A program made the translations under genes and the position numbers. The notes under the pieces were generated by a model. That model did no database searches, was not told the DNA's origin, and saw only the letters and a list, made by a program, of their open reading frames with translations. Source: an uncultured Verrucomicrobia subdivision 3 bacterium (GTDB lineage Bacteria > Verrucomicrobiota > Verrucomicrobiia > Limisphaerales > UBA11358). From it: 35,820 nucleotides of DNA. This document shows, piece after piece, positions 31,616 to 35,820 of this stretch. The stretch lies in contig CAIZWI010000280.1 in NCBI GenBank assembly GCA_903936645.1, forward strand, positions 1-35,820. The letters run 5' to 3'. Numbering within the stretch: position 1 is the stretch's first letter; each line of letters opens with the position of its first letter.

Positions 31616-32431
31616 TTACCCCCTGCCCCGCTGCCGGCAGACCTCGTATAAAAAGACGGCGGCGGCGGCGGCCACATTCAGCGAGTCCACATGCGGCGGC
31701 ATCGGAATCGCCACCGCCTCATCACAGGCCGCCAGGACCTCCGGGGAAATCCCATGCCCCTCGCTGCCAAAAATGACGCAGCTATCGCCGGAAAAATCCG
31801 TTTGGGCCAGGGTGCGTCCGCCGGGAGCCGGATGCGCCGCCACACAGCGAATCCCGCGCTGGCGCAAGTCCAGCAGCGTCGCCACCAAATTATGGGACTG
31901 CACCACCGGCAGGTCAAAAATCGCGCCCATGGAATTGCGCACGGCCCGGCGCAGGAACGGACTGCTGCTGGTTTCGCCCACAATCAAACCCTGCGTGCCA
32001 AACGCCACGCAATTACGCACCACCGTGCCCAGGTTCTCCGCGTTGCCAATTTTATCCACTGCCACGAACAGCCGGGGATGGGCCGCACCCGCCAGCAAGG
32101 TGTCCAAGTCGGCCAGCACCGGAATTTTCGCCACCGCCAGCACGCCTTGGAACATGGTGAACCCCACCAGGGATTCCAGCAGTTCCTTTTTCGCCAGGTA
32201 CACCTGAATCAACTCCGGCCGGGCTTCCATGAGCGGCCGAAATTCCGCGAGCCAGCGGTCATCCACCAGCAGCGAAACCACCGTGAACCGGCTGTGCAAC
32301 AACCGCCGCACCACCTTTTCGCTTTCCGCCACGAAAATGCCCTGCTGCTCATGTTCCGCCGAGCGCCGCAGGGTCGCATACGGTTGCAACTCCGGGGTGT
32401 CGAGCGCGGTGATGGACTGAACGTGCAACAT
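31616..32431 (-). CDS. SpoU/TrmH-family RNA 2'-O-methyltransferase
   Basis: This 271-residue SPOUT enzyme starts at ATG 32431 (MLHVQSITALDTPELQPYATLR); the longer frame to 32560 overlaps the upstream gene and is not protein-like. The N-terminal part (about 10-100) has the SpoU substrate-binding style (EHEQQGIFVAESEKVVRRLL). The trefoil-knot domain carries the three family motifs: VDKIGNAENLGTVVRNC (Asn/Arg motif 1), CVIFGSEGHGISPEVL (motif 2) and IPMPPHVDSLNVAAAAAVFLYE (motif 3). It methylates a ribose in tRNA or rRNA with S-adenosylmethionine; the exact nucleotide cannot be told. It lies 8 bp downstream of the WalJ-like gene, as a two-gene unit. Confidence 0.92.
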   Translation of the reverse strand: MLHVQSITALDTPELQPYATLRRSAEHEQQGIFVAESEKVVRRLLHSRFTVVSLLVDDRWLAEFRPLMEARPELIQVYLAKKELLESLVGFTMFQGVLAVAKIPVLADLDTLLAGAAHPRLFVAVDKIGNAENLGTVVRNCVAFGTQGLIVGETSSSPFLRRAVRNSMGAIFDLPVVQSHNLVATLLDLRQRGIRCVAAHPAPGGRTLAQTDFSGDSCVIFGSEGHGISPEVLAACDEAVAIPMPPHVDSLNVAAAAAVFLYEVCRQRGRG

Positions 32432-32439
32432 GGGGCGGC

Positions 32440-33282
32440 TTAAAGTTCGAGGGTGGCGGCCGGAACATCCTGCGCCGCAATTTGCAGAGCCACGTGGGCG
32501 GCCCCCATTTTTAGCAGACGGTCGTGCATCACGCGCCGGGCAATCTCCGGCTTGTTGCACTGCGAACTCAAGTGGCCCAGGTAAAGATGTTTCAATTCCG
32601 TGGTGATGATTTGTTCGGCCGCATCCGCCGCCGCGTCATTCGAAAGATGCCCGTGCCGGCCCAGGATGCGCTGCTTCAAACTCCAGGGCCGGTGCGGACA
32701 TTCCTGCAACAGTTTGACATCGTGATTGGATTCCAGCACCAGCACGTGGGCCGCCCGGGTGCGCTCAACCACCAGCTTGGTCATGTGTCCCAAGTCGGTG
32801 GCAAAACCAAAGTTCACCGTCCGGGTGCGCACGAGATACCCCACCGGATCCTGGGCATCGTGGGGAATGGAAAAGCTATCCACCGAAATATCGCCAATTT
32901 CAAAGCTGGCCCCGGTATTGAACAAGCGCCAGTCCAGCTTCTTTTTAAGCTCCGCCGTCCCTTCCAATTCTAACTGGGGCGCCTTTTTGCTGGCCCAGCG
33001 GGATTTCAACGCCCAGATGGTGCCGTCCTGTGTGCCCCGATTGCAGTAAACGGGAATCTGCAGCTTGTCGGCCAGCCCGGGCAGGCCGGAGATGTGGTCA
33101 CTGTGCTCGTGGGTAATCAGGATGGCACTGAGATTTTCCGGGGCGCGCCCGATGGTGGCGAGGCGCTGGCGCAACTGGCGCGGGCTGAACCCCGCGTCAA
33201 TGAGCACGCGAGTCTCGGCGGTTTCCACATAAGCACAATTGCCGCTGGAACCGCTGCCCAAAATCGTAAATTTAACGGACAT
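32440..33282 (-). CDS. Metallo-beta-lactamase-fold hydrolase, WalJ/YycJ type
   Basis: The 280-residue protein starts MSVKFTILGSGSSGNCAYVE, the typical start of YycJ/WalJ proteins. The metal motif THEHSDHISG gives His58, His60, Asp62 and His63. Further ligands are in the ATDLGH and LGHLSSQCN segments. WalJ proteins are cytoplasmic, often described as putative 5'-3' DNA exonucleases linked to the timing of cell division and DNA repair in Firmicutes. The first Met at 33282 fits the family. It forms a two-gene unit with the methyltransferase; no WalKR system is in the window, so the name is by family only. Confidence 0.88.
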   Translation of the reverse strand: MSVKFTILGSGSSGNCAYVETAETRVLIDAGFSPRQLRQRLATIGRAPENLSAILITHEHSDHISGLPGLADKLQIPVYCNRGTQDGTIWALKSRWASKKAPQLELEGTAELKKKLDWRLFNTGASFEIGDISVDSFSIPHDAQDPVGYLVRTRTVNFGFATDLGHMTKLVVERTRAAHVLVLESNHDVKLLQECPHRPWSLKQRILGRHGHLSNDAAADAAEQIITTELKHLYLGHLSSQCNKPEIARRVMHDRLLKMGAAHVALQIAAQDVPAATLEL

Positions 33283-33333
33283 TCAACGGTCACGTTAGGA
33301 CGGGCGGCGGGCCGGTGCAATCAATTTTGGAAC

Positions 33334-34338
33334 TCAATTCAACTGCACCACCATTTTGCCCAGGTTTTTCCCGGAAAACAAACCGAGGAAAGCGCCCACG
33401 GCCTGGTCAATGCCCGTAACTACGGTTTCATGGTTCTTCAGTTTGCCGGCGCGGAAGTAGCCGCCCACTTCCTTTTCAAATTCTCCCTGACGGTCCCATC
33501 CATCGCTGACAATCAGGCCGCGCATCGTCAACCGCTGGGTCGTCACGTTGAAAAGATTGTTGGGTCCGGGCTGGGGCGTGGTCTCGTTGTAGCCTGAGAT
33601 GCCGCCACAGGCGATAATCCGTCCATGCACCCGCAGTTGGGCAAGCGCCGCTTCCAGCGCTTCGCCACCAACGTTATCGAAGTAAACATCAATGCCGTCC
33701 GGCGCCTCCAGCTTTAGTTGCTCCAGCACCGGACCTTCGTGGTAATTGAAAGCCGCATCAAAGCCGCATTGCTCCCGCAAAAACCGGACTTTTTCAAAAG
33801 AACCGGCCGATCCAATCACCCGGCAACCCCGCAGCCTCGCCAGTTGCCCGGCCACATTCCCCACAGCCCCGGCAGCCCCGGAGATATAAATTACGTCGCC
33901 AGCTTTGACATCAACCAAATTCAAACCCGCCCAGGCGGTCATGCCCGTCATGCCCAGCACCCCAAGATAAACCGACAGCGGTTGGCAGTCGCGACTGACC
34001 GCATGCAGCGCGGCGGGCGCGGCGATAAAATATTCCCGCCACCCCAAACTGGAGGTGACCACATCCCCCGGCTTGAAAGAACTGACCCGCGATTCGACGA
34101 CTTCCCCCACCGCGCCTCCTTCCAGCGGCTGGCCCACGACAAACGGCGGTACATAAGATGGTCCCGCATTCATGCGTCCGCGCATGTAAGGGTCCACCGA
34201 CATAAAGCGATTTCGCACCAGCACCTGCTGGTCGGCCAGGGGTGGCATTTCGGTTTGAACCAAAGCGAAGTTCGCAGCTACCGGCAAGCCTGTAGGCCGG
34301 CACCCCAGCCGGATTTCGCGGCTAAAATAATTTGCCAT
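33334..34338 (-). CDS. NADP-dependent medium-chain oxidoreductase (CurA/LTB4DH-like)
   Basis: This 334-residue zinc-free medium-chain reductase has the N-terminal GroES-like domain (RFMSVDPYMRGRMN, typical of the leukotriene B4 12-hydroxydehydrogenase/prostaglandin reductase group). A Rossmann domain follows, with the NADP-binding loop ISGAAGAVGNVAGQLARLRGCRVIG (about 152-176). YFDNVGGEALEAAL and ACGGISGYN are further family marks. These enzymes reduce activated double bonds of enones, for example curcumin or 2-alkenals, with NADPH. The physiological substrate is unknown. It is a single gene, 51 bp upstream of the WalJ-like gene on the same strand. Confidence 0.92.
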   Translation of the reverse strand: MANYFSREIRLGCRPTGLPVAANFALVQTEMPPLADQQVLVRNRFMSVDPYMRGRMNAGPSYVPPFVVGQPLEGGAVGEVVESRVSSFKPGDVVTSSLGWREYFIAAPAALHAVSRDCQPLSVYLGVLGMTGMTAWAGLNLVDVKAGDVIYISGAAGAVGNVAGQLARLRGCRVIGSAGSFEKVRFLREQCGFDAAFNYHEGPVLEQLKLEAPDGIDVYFDNVGGEALEAALAQLRVHGRIIACGGISGYNETTPQPGPNNLFNVTTQRLTMRGLIVSDGWDRQGEFEKEVGGYFRAGKLKNHETVVTGIDQAVGAFLGLFSGKNLGKMVVQLN

Positions 34339-34410
34339 AAATTAAGGAAACTTGAGCCAATGTGCGAAACGAGCAGCTTTCAATCCCAGCAGTAAACCAG
34401 CGGGCCAGCT

Positions 34411-34536
34411 TCATTTGCCAAACATCTTGGCCACGAAGAAAATCAATACGGCACCACCCAGACCGCCTCCCAACAGCAGATACAGGAGGGAGTAACCGGC
34501 GGCGGCGAACAAAGGAACGATCAAGAATGCTGTCAT
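34411..34536 (-). CDS. 41-residue hydrophobic membrane peptide
   Basis: A complete short frame with ATG at 34534-34536 and TGA at 34411-34413 encodes 41 residues. The sequence begins MTAFLIVPLFAAAGYSLLYL and ends IFFVAKMFGK. It has one or two hydrophobic helices with a Gly-rich turn (LLLGGGLGGAVL) and a basic C-terminus, as in single-pass small membrane proteins. It lies between the DUF892 gene (69 bp upstream) and the oxidoreductase gene on the same strand, so it may share a stress-linked transcript with DUF892. I recognise no named family. Support comes from the clean composition and context only. Confidence 0.6.
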   Translation of the reverse strand: MTAFLIVPLFAAAGYSLLYLLLGGGLGGAVLIFFVAKMFGK

Positions 34537-34605
34537 AATATTGTGGTTGGATAAATGTGGGCCAGCCAGACCATCGTCCTGCGACGTTGATCCCGCCGGG
34601 ATTCG

Positions 34606-35163
34606 TCAGACCAGTGAGGAGGCGCGGTCTTCGCGCAGACCTTCAATCCTCCTGGCTTCCAACTCCTTGGACCAGGGTTCGTGCAAAGCTTCCTCGTTGA
34701 GTTTGTCGCCGGCCAGCGCCTTCAGTGCTTCATTCGCCGCCTGCTCCTCGTTGAGAATGGTTTTCAGAATGCCAGCAGCCTCGGAATGTCCCAGCAATCT
34801 CGCCCATTCATGCAAACAACCATAGGTCGCGATCTCATAATGTTCGACGCGCTGGGCCGCCGAAACCAACGCGGCATTGATCGCCGGTGAGCCTTTGAAA
34901 TCCGCCGCCAATTGCGCCCCTTCTTTTAAAAGCCCAACCGTGGCTTCGCAGGTTTTTCCTTTGGCGGTTTCACCAAATAGTTGGAACACCTGTTCCAGTT
35001 TGGTGACATGACCCTCGGTTTGTTGTAAATGTGCCAGAAACGCGGTTTTGAGCTTGGCACAAGTGGCACTTGCAGCGAGCTTCGGCAAGGCTTTGACGAT
35101 GCGCTGCTCGGCATCATAGATATCCGCCAGTTCATCCAGAAACAGTTCTTTTAGTAATTTCAT
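34606..35163 (-). CDS. DUF892 ferritin-like protein (YciE/YciF type)
   Basis: The 185-residue, all-helical protein starts MKLLKELFLDELADIYDAEQRIVKALPKLA, the DUF892 signature. Acidic residues arranged as in ferritin-like di-iron sites are Glu/Asp in helix 1 (DELADIYDAEQ), QTEGHVTKLEQVF in helix 2, RVEHYEIATYG in helix 3 and LNEEQAANEAL in helix 4. YciE/YciF proteins are stress-induced and bind a dimetal centre; the reaction is not established. The ATG at 35163 is used; two codons upstream a TTG exists in the same frame. Its upstream region holds the GTGAC-CGC-GTCAC dyad. Confidence 0.9.
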   Translation of the reverse strand: MKLLKELFLDELADIYDAEQRIVKALPKLAASATCAKLKTAFLAHLQQTEGHVTKLEQVFQLFGETAKGKTCEATVGLLKEGAQLAADFKGSPAINAALVSAAQRVEHYEIATYGCLHEWARLLGHSEAAGILKTILNEEQAANEALKALAGDKLNEEALHEPWSKELEARRIEGLREDRASSLV

Positions 35164-35748
35164 AAGCAATGGTATAATTGTAATGTTTTTTGATTTTCAG
35201 CTGTGACCGCGTCACCCGGCCGTAGAAATCGTTTGATCCTAAGTGAGAATGGGCCTTAGGTGAGCTTCACCACTCGCCAACCCGCATTTTGCCCGTCCAA
35301 CAAAATCGGGCACAGCTACCACCGCCGGCCGGCCGGTTCCAACCCGGCCTCCGGCAAGAGCGGCTGGAGGGACTCGCGCTGGCTGGTGTCATGCTCGGTC
35401 AAAATATTGTTTGGCAAAAAGTTGGATTTCATAGGCTGGTCATCATGACCGCCCGCCCAAGGTGAATGGACTCAGGTCCATAACGGTTTGGTTGGCTGGG
35501 TATGCGGAATAATCTTGCTGAATCCATGAACCCAACATGGAGTATGCCGAGAACTGCCACCATGGGGTGTAAGCCCCACGCGCCAAAACCATGCCCAACC
35601 CGCAAACCCAGTCCGAATCAAAGGGGAATGAACTGCTCGGGCGGTGGGCTCATCCGTGGCGGGCGGGAAACTGGCTAAATGTTACCAGCACACGTCGCTG
35701 AAAATGAGTTGTCCGCCAGCGGCCGTTTCCACCATCCTCAGCCCACAC
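35164..35748. other. Divergent regulatory region with several dyads
   Basis: These 585 bp lie between DUF892 (minus) and the secreted-protein gene starting at 35749. No gene is supported; a 62-codon frame at 35260-35448 is not protein-like. Inverted repeats are seen at 35203-35215 (GTGAC-CGC-GTCAC), 35238-35260 (CCTAAG/CTTAGG), 35259-35271 (GGTGA/TCACC) and 35466-35481 (ATGGAC-TCAG-GTCCAT). A TACAAT -10-like box for DUF892 lies around 35180-35185 on the minus strand. Confidence 0.5.
35203..35215. promoter_or_regulatory. Dyad operator candidate upstream of DUF892
   Basis: GTGAC-CGC-GTCAC is a perfect 13-bp inverted repeat about 40 bp before the DUF892 start and around the -35 position of a TACAAT -10-like box. 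It may be the site of a stress regulator. Confidence 0.4.
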
Positions 35749-35820
35749 ATGAAGCGATTGATGTTTACCTTGGTGGCCAGTTTGTTCTGGCCGGCCTGGT
35801 GGAGTCTGGCCCAAGCGCCC
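35749..35820 (+). CDS. Secreted protein, 5' fragment cut by window end
   Basis: ATG at 35749 opens 24 codons to the window end. They encode a basic start (MKRL), a hydrophobic core (MFTLVASLFWPAWW) and a likely signal-peptidase site (SLAQAP). This is the signal peptide of an exported protein. Nothing of the mature part can be seen, so no function is offered. Confidence 0.7.
   Translation, partial: MKRLMFTLVASLFWPAWWSLAQAP

Noticed and set aside
35260..35448. A 62-codon plus-strand frame
   Set aside because: There is no hydrophobic or motif structure, and it overlaps the dyad cluster.
1..35820. Mobile element, prophage or genomic island
   Set aside because: No transposase, integrase, tRNA-bordered repeat or abrupt change of composition was seen. 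The repeats found are short and local.

Overview
This window looks like the chromosome of a GC-rich Verrucomicrobiota bacterium, most likely of the Pedosphaera/Limisphaerales type. That is an inference from protein families, not from a marker gene. The clues are a giant autotransporter-associated beta-strand repeat protein, a prepilin-like protein with an H-X9-DG tail, sensor kinases with very long extracytoplasmic parts built from OB-fold-like modules, and glycoside hydrolases next to cation:sugar symporters. No rRNA, tRNA, CRISPR array, transposase or prophage gene was seen. Almost no gene start has a recognisable Shine-Dalgarno sequence.

Layout. 1-1073 (-) is the truncated membrane half of an ABC exporter, divergent from a small TPR protein (1248-1754). 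2037-7616 encodes a secreted 1859-residue beta-repeat protein closed by a textbook terminator. A type IV prepilin-like protein (7750-8616) follows, also with a terminator. 8747-13486 is a signalling block: a PA14-containing NarX-type histidine kinase, a NarL/LuxR-type response regulator and a malectin-domain lipoprotein. 13615-18624 is a compact xylan-oligosaccharide operon: GH3 glycosidase, GPH-type symporter and GH10 endoxylanase. On the minus strand follow a SWIM/SNF2 helicase, a DUF3592 membrane protein, a MarC-family protein and a second large sensor kinase (24030-27311). This second kinase shares its sensor style and a juxtamembrane PSWWT motif with the first kinase, but has no regulator beside it.

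After a structured 929-bp non-coding stretch (27312-28240), plus-strand genes encode an SGNH hydrolase, a YhcH/NanQ-like protein, a His-rich membrane protein and the two subunits of a class I fumarase/tartrate dehydratase. Minus-strand genes then encode a SpoU-type RNA methyltransferase, a WalJ-like metallo-hydrolase, an NADP-dependent oxidoreductase, a 41-residue membrane peptide and a DUF892 ferritin-like stress protein. A new secreted-protein gene starts at 35749 and runs off the end.

Most interesting observation. The same inverted repeat (TACGAC-N4-GTCGTA or GTCCGA) occurs three times: before the giant beta-repeat gene, between the kinase and response-regulator genes, and between the response-regulator and malectin-lipoprotein genes. 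Read as two heptamers 2 bp apart, it has the 7-2-7 geometry known for NarL-type regulators, and the regulator encoded between two of the copies is a NarL-type protein. I propose a local autoregulated regulon linking surface carbohydrate sensing to a giant secreted repeat protein and a carbohydrate-binding lipoprotein.
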